Origin: Bhargavaea massiliensis
Lineage (GTDB): Bacteria > Bacillota > Bacilli > Bacillales_A > Planococcaceae
Length of the DNA: 64,000 nt
Assembly: GCF_018390575.1 (NCBI RefSeq)
Contig: NZ_JAHBCJ010000003.1
Span: forward strand, 1 to 64,000
Reading direction: 5' to 3'
The notes beneath the pieces were generated by a model that had not been told where the DNA came from, did no database searches, and worked only from the letters and a program-made list of their open reading frames with translations. A program made the translations under genes and the position numbers. Positions 1 through 8,560 of the stretch are shown here, piece by piece; the first letter of the stretch is position 1; each line of letters starts with the position of its first letter.

Positions 1-60
1 CGGAAGCTCACTCTCGCCTCCTCGGCGCCACCCGTGCCTCTGCCGCCGCCACCACCCCAC

Positions 61-288
61 CTACCAGCCGGCCTCTTCCGTCCTGTTGGTTCCCCGTGTT
101 CTGCTGCCCGCCAGCCTGTTCCTGACCGTCGTCCTCCCCGCGCTTCCTTGCCGGTGGATGATGATGACCATCATCCACCGGAAAGAAAGCGCGGGGAGGA
201 CGACGTTCAGGAACAGGATGGCGGCAATCAGCAAAATGAGCGCCACCGGGATGAATGCTGAATTCTGGTTGTTGTTGTTGTTGTTCAA
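61..288 (-). CDS. Putative small membrane protein after liaR
   Basis: Candidate 75-residue protein from a TTG start about 40 bases beyond the liaR stop, with a weak AGGTG upstream. It begins with a run of six Asn, followed by a hydrophobic helix (residues 11-33, IPVALILLIAAILF...) and a basic, low-complexity tail. The second half of the gene is the mirror image of the first, because a long inverted repeat (115-217) runs through it, so the tail may not be original coding sequence. Several frames are open here, as is usual in GC-rich DNA, so the gene itself is uncertain. I do not recognise a family. Confidence 0.3.
   Translation of the reverse strand: MNNNNNNQNSAFIPVALILLIAAILFLNVVLPALSFRWMMVIIIHRQGSAGRTTVRNRLAGSRTRGTNRTEEAGW
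115..217. repeat. Long imperfect palindrome
   Basis: Arms of about 46-50 bases face each other around a short centre near 166. The outer ends are CCTGTTCCTGA (115-125) and TCAGGAACAGG (207-217); the inner arms are CCGGTGGATGATG and CATCATCCACCGG. Weaker similarity continues outwards on both sides. It could fold as one giant hairpin, or be an inverted duplication of part of the small membrane ORF. Confidence 0.75.
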
Positions 289-306
289 TCACATGCACCT
301 GCTTTT

Positions 307-323
307 CCGCGGCCGGGCCGCGG
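307..323. other. GC-rich hairpin after liaR
   Basis: CCGCGGCC and GGCCGCGG around one base, seven bases beyond the liaR stop. The T-rich flank lies on the plus-strand side, so it is a poor terminator for liaR itself; it may only slow or protect the transcript end. Confidence 0.4.
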
Positions 324-329
324 ATTTTC

Positions 330-959
330 TTATTCCGCGAGGCCGTTCTGATAGGCGTACACCGCGGCCTGCGTGCGGTCGTCGACGCCGAGCTTCGAGA
401 GGATGTTCGAAACATGCGTCTTGACCGTCTTGAGGGCGATGAACAGCTCGTCGGAAATGTCCTGGTTCGTCCTGCCCTTTGCGATGAGAAGCAGAATCTC
501 CATCTCCCGCGCGGTGAGCTCGTCGTGCGGAGCGCGCTCCGTGCCGCGCATGCGCTGCATCATCTTTGTCGTCACCTCGGGCTCGAGCACCGTCCGCCCG
601 CCGAGTGTGTCGCGGATGGCATCGGCAATGCGCGACGCCTTGGAAGTCTTCAGGATGTAGCTGGACGCGCCGGCCTCAAGCGCCGGGTACACCTTGTCGT
701 CATCGAGGAAGCTCGTGACGACCATGATCTTCGCCTCCGGCCATGCCTTCATGATGGCGGCCGTCGCCTCCGCGCCGTTCATCTCCAGCATGACCATGTC
801 CATCAGGATGATGTCCGGCCGCAGCCGGAGCGCGAGCTCGACCGCCTCGCGCCCGTTCGAGGCCTCGCCGACCACTTCCATGTCGGGCTGGACCTGAAGG
901 TAGGCGGACACGCCGATCCGCACCATTTCGTGGTCATCCGCAAGCAGTACCCGGATCAT
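330..959 (-). CDS. liaR: LiaR-type response regulator
   Basis: NarL/FixJ-family response regulator of 209 residues: an N-terminal receiver domain with acidic pair D8-D9 and phospho-acceptor D54 (ILMD), then a LuxR-type helix-turn-helix ([20 protein letters not shown]..., [10 protein letters not shown]). In Bacillales LiaR is activated by LiaS during cell-envelope stress and switches on liaIH-type genes. The start ATG overlaps the liaS stop by four bases (ATGA), so the two are translationally coupled. Order liaF-liaS-liaR downstream of a liaIH-like pair is the classic arrangement. A longer upstream reading is open, but it lies inside liaS and lacks the receiver signature. Confidence 0.93.
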   Translation of the reverse strand: MIRVLLADDHEMVRIGVSAYLQVQPDMEVVGEASNGREAVELALRLRPDIILMDMVMLEMNGAEATAAIMKAWPEAKIMVVTSFLDDDKVYPALEAGASSYILKTSKASRIADAIRDTLGGRTVLEPEVTTKMMQRMRGTERAPHDELTAREMEILLLIAKGRTNQDISDELFIALKTVKTHVSNILSKLGVDDRTQAAVYAYQNGLAE

Positions 960-2068
960 TTCGTTTCCTCCGTTTCTTCCGGTTGGCCGTCCGCCTTTTC
1001 CTCTGTATGGGGAAGAGGGGCGGTTTCCGCTTTTGTTTCCGGCTGGCCGTCTTCTTCTGGACGCGTCACCGGAAGCTTCACTTCGACGATTGTTCCCTGC
1101 GACGGCACCGAGACGATCTTGCACGTGCCGCCGATTTCGACGGCGCGCTCGCGCACATTGCGCAGGCCGTAGGATCCGCTTTTGCCGTCGCCGTCGCGGA
1201 AACCGACGCCATTGTCCTGCACACGGAAAATCGCGAGGCCGTCCCGCTCGACGAACAGCACGTCGAGCTCGGTCGCCTTGGCATGGCGGAGCGTGTTTGA
1301 CAGCGTTTCCTGCGCGATCCGGAACAGATGGTCCTCGGCGCCCTTGGAAAGCGGAACGTCCTCGATGCGTCCGCGGATCGTGAAGTGGACCTTTTCATCC
1401 AATTCGTGCAGGAGGCCGCGGAGTCCTTCCGACAGTGTCTTATCATTGAGCGGTGCCGGACGGAGATGGAGGAGCAGCGCCCGCATCTCGACCTGCGCCT
1501 GCTGGACGGTTTTCTCAACCTGTCCGAGCGTTCGCGACGTCGAGCCGGTCTCGGCACGTTCACGCTCCGCCATTGCGGACAACAGCATCGAGGCGGCGAA
1601 CAGTTGCTGGGAGACGGAGTCGTGCAGCTCGCGGGCAAGCCGCTGGCGTTCCTGGACAAGCCGCTCCTGGACCATCTGTTCCTGGTTTTCCGCCCGCTTG
1701 TCGGAAATCTCCTTGAGCCGCTCGCGCTGGGTGGTGAGAAGGCTCTCCACTTCGCCGACCGCACGCTCGGTCGGGCGGGGAAGCTTTCGCGGCTTTTTGG
1801 CCGGAGCCGTCTCAAGCAGGCCGTACAGCCGCCGCTCGACCGCGCGGATGCTCGAGCGGACAAGGCCGGACGCCCAGAAGGCAATCAGCCAGCCCGCGGC
1901 AAATGAACCGGCCGCAATCCAAACGGCAGCCGGGAGGCCGTACCGCTCTTCTTTGATGAGAAACCACCAGTCTTCATCCGGGACGCCGAGCAGAAGGAAG
2001 AGGATTCCTGCCGAAACGGCAAGGAACAGGGTGGACAGGGCAACCCCGCGTGTGAGCAAATGCCTCAT
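956..2068 (-). CDS. liaS: LiaS-type sensor histidine kinase
   Basis: Membrane sensor kinase of 370 residues. Two transmembrane helices (about 9-29 and 47-69) enclose a very short extracytoplasmic loop, as in intramembrane-sensing kinases. A coiled-coil linker (100-145) leads to the HisKA_3 box with phospho-acceptor H149 ([12 protein letters not shown]) and a HATPase domain containing DNGVGF and [10 protein letters not shown]. The C-terminus ends in an acidic Glu/Pro-rich tail. It should phosphorylate LiaR in response to lipid-II or envelope damage, held in check by LiaF. The ATG overlaps the liaF stop (ATGA), and its own stop overlaps liaR the same way. Confidence 0.93.
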   Translation of the reverse strand: MRHLLTRGVALSTLFLAVSAGILFLLLGVPDEDWWFLIKEERYGLPAAVWIAAGSFAAGWLIAFWASGLVRSSIRAVERRLYGLLETAPAKKPRKLPRPTERAVGEVESLLTTQRERLKEISDKRAENQEQMVQERLVQERQRLARELHDSVSQQLFAASMLLSAMAERERAETGSTSRTLGQVEKTVQQAQVEMRALLLHLRPAPLNDKTLSEGLRGLLHELDEKVHFTIRGRIEDVPLSKGAEDHLFRIAQETLSNTLRHAKATELDVLFVERDGLAIFRVQDNGVGFRDGDGKSGSYGLRNVRERAVEIGGTCKIVSVPSQGTIVEVKLPVTRPEEDGQPETKAETAPLPHTEEKADGQPEETEETK

Positions 2069-2763
2069 TTCCGCATCACCTCCACGTCCCCGAACCAGGT
2101 GGCAATCGTGATGATCAGCTCGGATGCCGGGGGTTCTTCCGCGCCGTAGCCATCCTTCATGTGAAGCTGTTCGTTGAACAGGCGGTTCTGGTGACGGCCG
2201 AACAGCCGGGAGTCGCCGAGAAGCGTCGTGTAGTGCACGCGGACCGGGATCTCGTACGGCACGTCGACCCGGACCTTGCCGATGCCCTGTCGGATGGAGA
2301 TGAGCGATGTCCCCTTGGGAAGGACCGTCTCCGTGACATCGACGTGGATATCCCCGAACAGCCCCTGGATATGCACGTCTTCCCATTCGTAGGAGCTGAA
2401 CGGGGTCGACTGGACGGAGAACAGGCGGTTTTTCAGGATGCCGTTCGGTGTCTCGGTGCGCGCTTCCCGGAGCGGCCGGGTGATTTCCTCTGCCGGCACG
2501 CCTTTCCAGAGGCTCAGGAAAATGTAGACGAGCACGCCGAACACGAGCAGCCGCAGGCTCCAGAGCGACAGCACCGCGATTCCGAGAAAGAAGACGCCCG
2601 TCCAGAGAAGCCATTTGTTGCGGTGCCGGAAACCGAAATAGGCCAGCGCGCCGCCGATAAGGACAAAGATGATGCTGCCGTCCTGGAAAAACGCCGCCTC
2701 GACAAACACGAGCAGCACAAATGCAACGAGGATAAAACGGATCTGGTCGGACGACACATGCAT
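2065..2763 (-). CDS. liaF: LiaF-type negative regulator of LiaRS
   Basis: Membrane protein of 232 residues. The first 100 residues hold hydrophobic segments (FILVAFVLLVFVEAAFF, IIFVLIGGALAYFGF, and a third near 55-80). The soluble C-terminal half carries the LiaF/YvqF fold features (IQGLFGDIHVDVTETVLPKG, ...SLISIRQGIGKVRVDVPYEIP..., TTLLGDSRLFG). In Bacillus LiaF keeps LiaS off in unstressed cells. The start has a good RBS (AAAGGAG, nine bases before the ATG). First gene of the liaFSR run, separated from liaH by a 24-base palindrome. Confidence 0.92.
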   Translation of the reverse strand: MHVSSDQIRFILVAFVLLVFVEAAFFQDGSIIFVLIGGALAYFGFRHRNKWLLWTGVFFLGIAVLSLWSLRLLVFGVLVYIFLSLWKGVPAEEITRPLREARTETPNGILKNRLFSVQSTPFSSYEWEDVHIQGLFGDIHVDVTETVLPKGTSLISIRQGIGKVRVDVPYEIPVRVHYTTLLGDSRLFGRHQNRLFNEQLHMKDGYGAEEPPASELIITIATWFGDVEVMRK

Positions 2764-2821
2764 GGCGCGGACTCCTTTCGGGCGATTTAAGGATCAAGCG
2801 GAGCGGGCAGCCGCCCGTCCC

Positions 2822-2835
2822 GCTAATCTTAGGCT
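2822..2835 (-). promoter_or_regulatory. Possible second LiaR-like box
   Basis: Read on the minus strand, AGCCTAAGATTAGC lies upstream of liaF and resembles the AGCCTCAAGACCTAG sequence upstream of the liaI-like gene, allowing one-base gaps. The match is short and was made by eye. Confidence 0.2.
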
Positions 2836-2843
2836 AATGTTAA

Positions 2844-2867
2844 GGGAAGGGGGAGATCCCCCTTCCC
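2844..2867 (-). terminator. Palindromic hairpin between liaH and liaF
   Basis: A perfect 24-base palindrome (GGGAAGGGGGAG and its complement) follows the liaH stop. The downstream flank on the minus strand (TTAACATT) is only weakly T-rich, so it may be a leaky terminator that lowers liaFSR expression relative to liaIH. Confidence 0.5.
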
Positions 2868-2898
2868 ATCTTACAAAATCTTGGCGCCGATGTCCCCG

Positions 2899-3549
2899 TC
2901 AGACGGTCTCCTGATCGGCTTTTCCGGCGTTCTCCGCCTGTTCGATGATGGTGAGCGCGTCCAGCCGGCGCTCCATCGTGTCATGGCTGTGTTCCTTCTC
3001 GATCTTGCCGCCGAGCTGCTCGACGTACGCCTTCATTTCGGAATAAGGGGCCATACCGCTGCTTTCATCCTGGATCACCTGGTCCATGCGGCGGTGGGCG
3101 CGCGTCACATTCTCTTTGCCCATCAGCTGGAGCTGGCGCACTTTCATGTCCTTAATCTTATGTTTCATTTCTTCGTACTTGCGCTCGAGGCCGATCAGTT
3201 CGGCATCCGTCTCGGCAAGCGTGCGGTCGAGTTCGTCGACGCGGTTGCCATAAGCGCGGATTTCATCCTGGGCAAAGGCGACGAGATCGTCCACGCCCGC
3301 TTTCTCTGCAATCCCCAGCTGTCCGCGGCGTTTTTCAAGCATGGATGCCGCATCTTTTCGTTCCTTTTCCAGTTCCTCTTTCAGCTTCGCCTGCCGGTCC
3401 AGCAGACGGCCAGTCGCTTCGGTCTGTTTTTCCGCCTGGCGGAGGTATTCATTCAGAAGGGAGACGGGGTTTTTTTCTTCCTTTTTGTCCAGTAGTTCAT
3501 GAAGATCGGCCTGGACGCTGTACTTGATGCGGTTAAACAGTGAATGCAT
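2899..3549 (-). CDS. liaH: LiaH/PspA-family phage-shock protein
   Basis: 216-residue PspA/IM30-family protein, almost entirely helical and charged, with long coiled coils (about residues 25-190). Family features include an amphipathic N-terminus (MHSLFNRIKYSVQADLHELL), DPVxxL-like NPVSLLNEYLR, and a C-terminal helix (RLDALTIIEQ). Such proteins form large rings that stabilise damaged membranes. The ATG at 3549 follows GAGGAGG with eight-base spacing, so I prefer it to the upstream in-frame start at 3594, which lies within the preceding gene. It forms a pair with the membrane protein just upstream, matching the liaIH target operon. Confidence 0.88.
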   Translation of the reverse strand: MHSLFNRIKYSVQADLHELLDKKEEKNPVSLLNEYLRQAEKQTEATGRLLDRQAKLKEELEKERKDAASMLEKRRGQLGIAEKAGVDDLVAFAQDEIRAYGNRVDELDRTLAETDAELIGLERKYEEMKHKIKDMKVRQLQLMGKENVTRAHRRMDQVIQDESSGMAPYSEMKAYVEQLGGKIEKEHSHDTMERRLDALTIIEQAENAGKADQETV

Positions 3550-3572
3550 AGCGATTCCTCCTCGGTGGGATC

Positions 3573-3917
3573 TTATTTCGTGATATTTTTCCACTCGCGC
3601 TCGAAGTTGGCGAACGGGTCACTGTCGGTTTCGAACAGGACCGCTTCACGGGCATTCCACTTCTGGTATACATACCAGAGCGCTGCGATGGCGAGCAGGC
3701 CGACAAATGCCGGGATGTTGCCGATGGCAGTCAAGAGGCCGATGATGCCGACCGCTGCCCAGCAAAAACGCGCGAAGCCGGAAGTGCTCCTCTTGTAGTA
3801 GTGGTAACCGGCATACATGATGGCGGCTGAGATGGCGAGACCGATGATCGCGCCGAGGTTGGCAAGGACGGTGATCCCTGCGATGATTCCGATGGTGATC
3901 AGCAGAAATTTCTTCAA
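3573..3917 (-). CDS. LiaI-like (lmo0954 family) membrane protein
   Basis: 114-residue membrane protein with about four hydrophobic helices (residues 4-24, 25-41, 48-64, 66-84) and a hydrophilic, acidic C-terminal tail (DSDPFANFEREWKNITK). It matches what I know of the small membrane proteins encoded next to LiaH/PspA in Listeria and relatives (lmo0954 type), which probably anchor PspA at the membrane. It is the first gene of a probable LiaR-controlled operon with liaH; the gap to the liaH start is only 23 bases. The RBS is an AAAGGAGG. Confidence 0.75.
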   Translation of the reverse strand: MKKFLLITIGIIAGITVLANLGAIIGLAISAAIMYAGYHYYKRSTSGFARFCWAAVGIIGLLTAIGNIPAFVGLLAIAALWYVYQKWNAREAVLFETDSDPFANFEREWKNITK

Positions 3918-3946
3918 GGTTTCCGCCTCCTTTCGTTGTTAACCTT

Positions 3947-3975
3947 ATTGTAGGCAGGAACTCAGGTTTTCCGAA
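3947..3975 (-). promoter_or_regulatory. Probable sigma-A promoter of liaI-liaH
   Basis: On the minus strand TTCGGA (-35, weak) is followed after 17 bases by TACAAT (-10), 30 bases before the start codon. A poor -35 box is typical of promoters that need an activator such as LiaR. Confidence 0.45.
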
Positions 3976-3995
3976 CGGGCTGCGTGTTGATTTCC

Positions 3996-4011
3996 GTCTA
4001 GGTCTTGAGGC
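3996..4011 (-). promoter_or_regulatory. Candidate LiaR-binding site
   Basis: GCCTCAAGACCTAGAC on the minus strand lies about 56-71 bases before the predicted transcription start, the position where LiaR binds at liaI in Bacillus. It is a rough inverted repeat. Sequence match to the published motif was not tested. Confidence 0.3.
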
Positions 4012-4023
4012 TGATTTTCGCTC

Positions 4024-4037
4024 GGACATGTATGTCC
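4024..4037. promoter_or_regulatory. Palindrome in the divergent liaI/thiolase region
   Basis: GGACAT and ATGTCC separated by two bases. It lies about 95 bases before the thiolase start and could be an operator for either direction. No regulator is assigned. Confidence 0.25.
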
Positions 4038-4130
4038 ATCCGGACGCCGAATGATATGGACGTTGAGAGCGTTTTCATGATACGATTCTTTCAAGAATAG
4101 TCTTTCTATTGTGATAAAGGGGGAGAGAGA

Positions 4131-5276
<1,146 letters not shown>

Positions 5277-5322
5277 CGGGATGGCGTGAATGAGCGTTCA
5301 GTCAGAAAAAGGGGGATTCGGG

Positions 5323-6093
5323 ATGGACATGAACAACGTAAAGGCGATCGTCACCGGCGGGGCATCGGGCCTCGGCGGCGCGACCGCAAAACGGATCATC
5401 GAAGCCGGCGGCAAGGTCGCCATCTTCGATGTGAATGAAGAAAAAGGCGCGGCGTACGCATCCGAGCTTGGGGAAGGCAGCGCCTTCTTTTATCAGACGG
5501 ACGTCGCCGGCGGGGAAGCCGTCGCGTCAAACGTGGCAGCCGCGAAACAAGCAATGGGGGGGCTCAACACGGTCGTCAACTGCGCCGGCATCGGTACGCC
5601 GGGCAAGCTGATCGGCAGAAAAGGCGTCCACCCGCTGGAGCAGTTCGAGCAGGTGATCCGTGTCAACCTGACAGGCACATTCAACGTGATCCGCCTCGCC
5701 GCTGATGCCATGACGGACAACGAGCCCGGACAAGATGGCGAACGCGGTGTCATCATCAACACCGCCTCCGTCGCCGCATTCGAAGGCCAGATCGGCCAGG
5801 TCGCCTACAGCGCATCCAAAGGCGGCGTCGCCGGCATGACGCTCCCGATCGCCCGCGAACTCGCGGCGTACGGCATCCGAGTCATGACGATCGCCCCGGG
5901 CCTCATCAATACACCGATGTTCGATGGCCTGCCGGACAATGCCCGCACCGCTCTCGAACAGATGGTGCCGTTCCCGAAACGCCTCGGCCAGCCGGAAGAA
6001 TACGCCCGGCTCGTCGAATCGATCGTCACAAACCGCATGCTGAACGGTACCGTCATCCGCCTGGACGGCGCCATCCGGATGCAGCCGAAGTAA
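5323..6093 (+). CDS. SDR-family 3-hydroxyacyl-CoA dehydrogenase
   Basis: 256-residue short-chain dehydrogenase. The cofactor loop is TGGASGLGGATAKR near the N-terminus, with D at the end of the second strand (AIFDVNEEK), which favours NAD. NCAG-type VVNCAGIG, catalytic S in NTASVAAFEG and YSASKGG follow. The overall look is that of the type-10 17-beta-HSD / 3-hydroxy-2-methylbutyryl-CoA dehydrogenase group, fitting a beta-oxidation step before the thiolase. I chose ATG 5323 because AGGGGGA lies nine bases upstream; an in-frame ATG at 5290 is possible but has no good RBS. It lies 46 bases after the thiolase, so one transcript. Confidence 0.88.
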   Translation: MDMNNVKAIVTGGASGLGGATAKRIIEAGGKVAIFDVNEEKGAAYASELGEGSAFFYQTDVAGGEAVASNVAAAKQAMGGLNTVVNCAGIGTPGKLIGRKGVHPLEQFEQVIRVNLTGTFNVIRLAADAMTDNEPGQDGERGVIINTASVAAFEGQIGQVAYSASKGGVAGMTLPIARELAAYGIRVMTIAPGLINTPMFDGLPDNARTALEQMVPFPKRLGQPEEYARLVESIVTNRMLNGTVIRLDGAIRMQPK

Positions 6094-6107
6094 GGGGCAT
6101 TGGAGGG

Positions 6108-6211
6108 AGCGGTCGCGAAATTGGGAGTTGCGGTCGCGAACTCAAGGGTTGCGGTCGCGAATCAGCGGGTTGCCGCCGCAAAACCACCCGCTGCCGTCGC
6201 AAATCCGATCC
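6108..6211. repeat. 21-bp tandem array A (degenerate)
   Basis: About five units of 21-23 bases between the SDR and acyl-CoA dehydrogenase genes. The best-preserved units carry GTTGCGGTCGCGAA; the last two are decayed (GTTGCCGCCGCAAA, GCTGCCGTCGCAAA). Because 21 is a multiple of three, open frames run through it, but the translations are low complexity and not proteins. Confidence 0.75.
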
Positions 6212-6254
6212 ACCCGCCCCAACCAACCCATATACAAAGAAGGGAGTGGTCGCC

Positions 6255-7421
6255 ATGCCGCGTTATCACTGGGAGACGGAAGAGCATGATCTGTTCCGGG
6301 AGTCGCTCCGGAAGTTTCTCGAAAAAGAAGCGGTGCCGCATTATGAACAATGGGAACAGGATCACTTGATTCCGAAGTCGTTCTGGAAAAAGCTTGGGGA
6401 GCTCGGGTTCCTCTGCCCGCAGGTGGAAGAAAAGTACGGCGGGCTCGTCCTGGATTTCAGTTTTGGTGTCGTGATCGAAGAGGAAATGGAGCGGGTCGGC
6501 GCCGGGCTCACCGGTGTCGGGCTGCACAATGACATCGTCGTGCCGTACATCGAAGCGTACGGGACCGACGAACAGAAAAAACGCTACTTGCCGGGCTGCG
6601 TGAAGGGAGACTACATCACTTCAATCGCCATGACCGAACCCGGGACCGGTTCCGACCTGGCCAACATCAAGACGACAGCGATCAAAGACGGCGGCCATTA
6701 CGTCGTGAACGGCCAGAAGACGTTTATCACGAACGGGATCAATACGAACTTGGCGCTGGTCGCGGTAAAGACCGATCCGAAGGCGGAGCCGAAACATCGC
6801 GGCGTGAGTTTGCTTCTTATTGAAGAAGGGACCCCCGGCTTCACGAAAGGCCGGAAACTCGACAAGGTCGGCATGTATTCACAGGACACGGCGGAGCTTT
6901 ATTTCGAGGACTGCCGCGTTCCGGTTTCGAACCTGCTCGGAGAAGAAGGCAAGGGCTTCCATTACATGATGGAAAAGCTGCAGCAAGAGCGGCTCACCGT
7001 CGCAATCGGCGCCCAAACCGCGATGGAGGACATGCTCGAAATCACCATCGACTATGTCAAATCCCGCGAAGCGTTCGGCCGGCCGGTCGCCTCGTTCCAG
7101 AACACGCAGTTCAAGCTGGCGGAGCTCGCGACGGAAGCCGAACTTGGCAAGGCGTTTCTCGAGTCGCTGATTGCCGACCATCTCGCCGGCAAGGACATCG
7201 TGACGAAGGTATCGATGGCGAAGTACTGGATCACCGAAACCGCACGGAAGGCCGCGGCCGAGTGCATGCAGCTCCACGGTGGCTACGGTTATATGGAAGA
7301 ATACAAGATCGCCCGCTGGTACCGCGATATCCCGGTCATGTCGATCTACGCAGGCACGAACGAAATCATGAAAACAATCATCGCGAAAAACATGGGGCTC
7401 TCAGGAGGAAAAAAGACATGA
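6255..7421 (+). CDS. Acyl-CoA dehydrogenase
   Basis: 388-residue FAD-dependent acyl-CoA dehydrogenase, normal length. Family signatures are AMTEPGTGSDLANIKTTA (FAD/substrate binding), the QLHGGYGYMEEY motif, and the C-terminal IYAGTNEIMKTIIAKNM, in which the Glu is the catalytic base. It makes a trans-2-enoyl-CoA and passes electrons to ETF. The start is the ATG at 6255, eight bases after AAGGGAG; the upstream GTG at 6246 is too close to that RBS. Its stop overlaps the next gene's ATG by four bases, so the CoA-transferase is translationally coupled. Confidence 0.92.
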   Translation: MPRYHWETEEHDLFRESLRKFLEKEAVPHYEQWEQDHLIPKSFWKKLGELGFLCPQVEEKYGGLVLDFSFGVVIEEEMERVGAGLTGVGLHNDIVVPYIEAYGTDEQKKRYLPGCVKGDYITSIAMTEPGTGSDLANIKTTAIKDGGHYVVNGQKTFITNGINTNLALVAVKTDPKAEPKHRGVSLLLIEEGTPGFTKGRKLDKVGMYSQDTAELYFEDCRVPVSNLLGEEGKGFHYMMEKLQQERLTVAIGAQTAMEDMLEITIDYVKSREAFGRPVASFQNTQFKLAELATEAELGKAFLESLIADHLAGKDIVTKVSMAKYWITETARKAAAECMQLHGGYGYMEEYKIARWYRDIPVMSIYAGTNEIMKTIIAKNMGLSGGKKT

Positions 7422-8401
7422 CCAGCAAGAGTGAAATGCGCACTCATCCTTCCGTCCGCCCTCCAGGCGGCAGCTTCCTCGAAGGCATAAAAGTACTGGA
7501 CGTGACATATTATTTGCCGGGACCCTATTCGAGTTACCGCCTCGCCGAAATGGGCGCCGATGTCACAAAGGTCGAGCCGCCCGGCGGGGAACCCGCCCGC
7601 CGCTTTGCCGGAGGGCTCATCCATGAAAAGAAAAACGCCGGCAAGACCATCGTGGAGCTTGACCTGAAGTCGGATGAAGGCCGCACGCGGATGAAGGAAC
7701 TGATCAAGGAGGCTGACGTCCTGATCGAATCGTTCCGTCCCGGCACGCTCGGGCGGCTCGGCTTCGGCGAGGACGAGCTGTTCGGACTCAACCCCGGCCT
7801 CATCTATTGCTCAATGACCGGCTATGGCCTGGAAGGCAATTACGCCAAGGCCGGCAGCCACGACTTGAATTACCTGGCGCTGTCGGGCGTCCTGTCACAG
7901 CTGACCGATGAAAGCGGCCGGCCGGTCCAGCCGAAAAACACGCTGGCCGACTTTGCCGGCGGGCACTTTGTCGCGGAAGCCGTCCTTGCCGCGCTTGTCC
8001 GGAAAATGAAGACCGGGGAAGGCGCTCGTCTCGACGTCTCCATCACCGATGGGCTCACGCATTGGCAGAGCGTCCACCAGGCATTTGAGGAAGCCGGATT
8101 GTCTGACGGCGGAGTGCCCGACCTCGACGGCTCCCGCGCCCGATATGCCATCTACCCGACCGCCGACGGCCGATACGTAGCGCTCGGCGCGCTCGAGGAC
8201 AAGTTCTGGCACGCCTTCTGCGACTTTGCGGGCCACCCGGAATGGAAGGAACGGGACGATGTCCATGAAGAAGTCGCCCGCTACTTCCAAGCGGAACCTC
8301 TCAGCCACTGGCTCGATGTCTCGCTCCGGACCGACTTCTGCCTGACCCCGGTTCTCCGTCCGGGCGAGCTTGAGGACCACCCGCACTGGAAGAAGCGCTG
8401 A
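7418..8401 (+). CDS. Class III CoA-transferase / AMACR-like racemase
   Basis: 327-residue member of the CaiB/BaiF family, shorter than the usual 360-400. It has the N-terminal GIKVLDVTYYLPGPYSSYRLAEMGADVTKVE block, GRTRMKELIKEADVLIESFRPG, and the catalytic D149 in the HDLNYLALSGVLS motif. That motif is the form I know from alpha-methylacyl-CoA racemase, rather than formyl-CoA transferase. It may epimerise 2-methyl-branched acyl-CoAs so that the coupled dehydrogenase can use them; CoA transfer is the alternative. Start ATG overlaps the preceding stop (ATGA) and has AGGAGG nearby. Confidence 0.82.
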   Translation: MTSKSEMRTHPSVRPPGGSFLEGIKVLDVTYYLPGPYSSYRLAEMGADVTKVEPPGGEPARRFAGGLIHEKKNAGKTIVELDLKSDEGRTRMKELIKEADVLIESFRPGTLGRLGFGEDELFGLNPGLIYCSMTGYGLEGNYAKAGSHDLNYLALSGVLSQLTDESGRPVQPKNTLADFAGGHFVAEAVLAALVRKMKTGEGARLDVSITDGLTHWQSVHQAFEEAGLSDGGVPDLDGSRARYAIYPTADGRYVALGALEDKFWHAFCDFAGHPEWKERDDVHEEVARYFQAEPLSHWLDVSLRTDFCLTPVLRPGELEDHPHWKKR

Positions 8402-8409
8402 GCGTGACG

Positions 8410-8491
8410 TAATCTTCAAACCCGGGGGCCTAATCTTCAAACCCGGGAGTGTAATCTTCAAACTCGAAGACCTAATCTTCAAACTCAGTCC
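8410..8491. repeat. 21-bp tandem array B
   Basis: Four units at 8410, 8431, 8452 and 8473, each starting TAATCTTCAAAC and exactly 21 bases apart; only the seven-base linker varies (CCGGGGGCC, CCGGGAGTG, TCGAAGACC). It starts eight bases after the CoA-transferase stop and lies ahead of the acyl-CoA ligase. Confidence 0.9.
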
Positions 8492-8560
8492 CATGCAGCA
8501 CCACCTGCAACCAGACCATCACCATCGCCAATCCGCCAAACAAAAGGAGATGGATTATAT

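Noticed and set aside
255-1172. Plus-strand 305-residue ORF
   Set aside because: Antisense to liaR/liaS in GC-rich DNA; the minus-strand frames carry recognisable receiver and kinase motifs.
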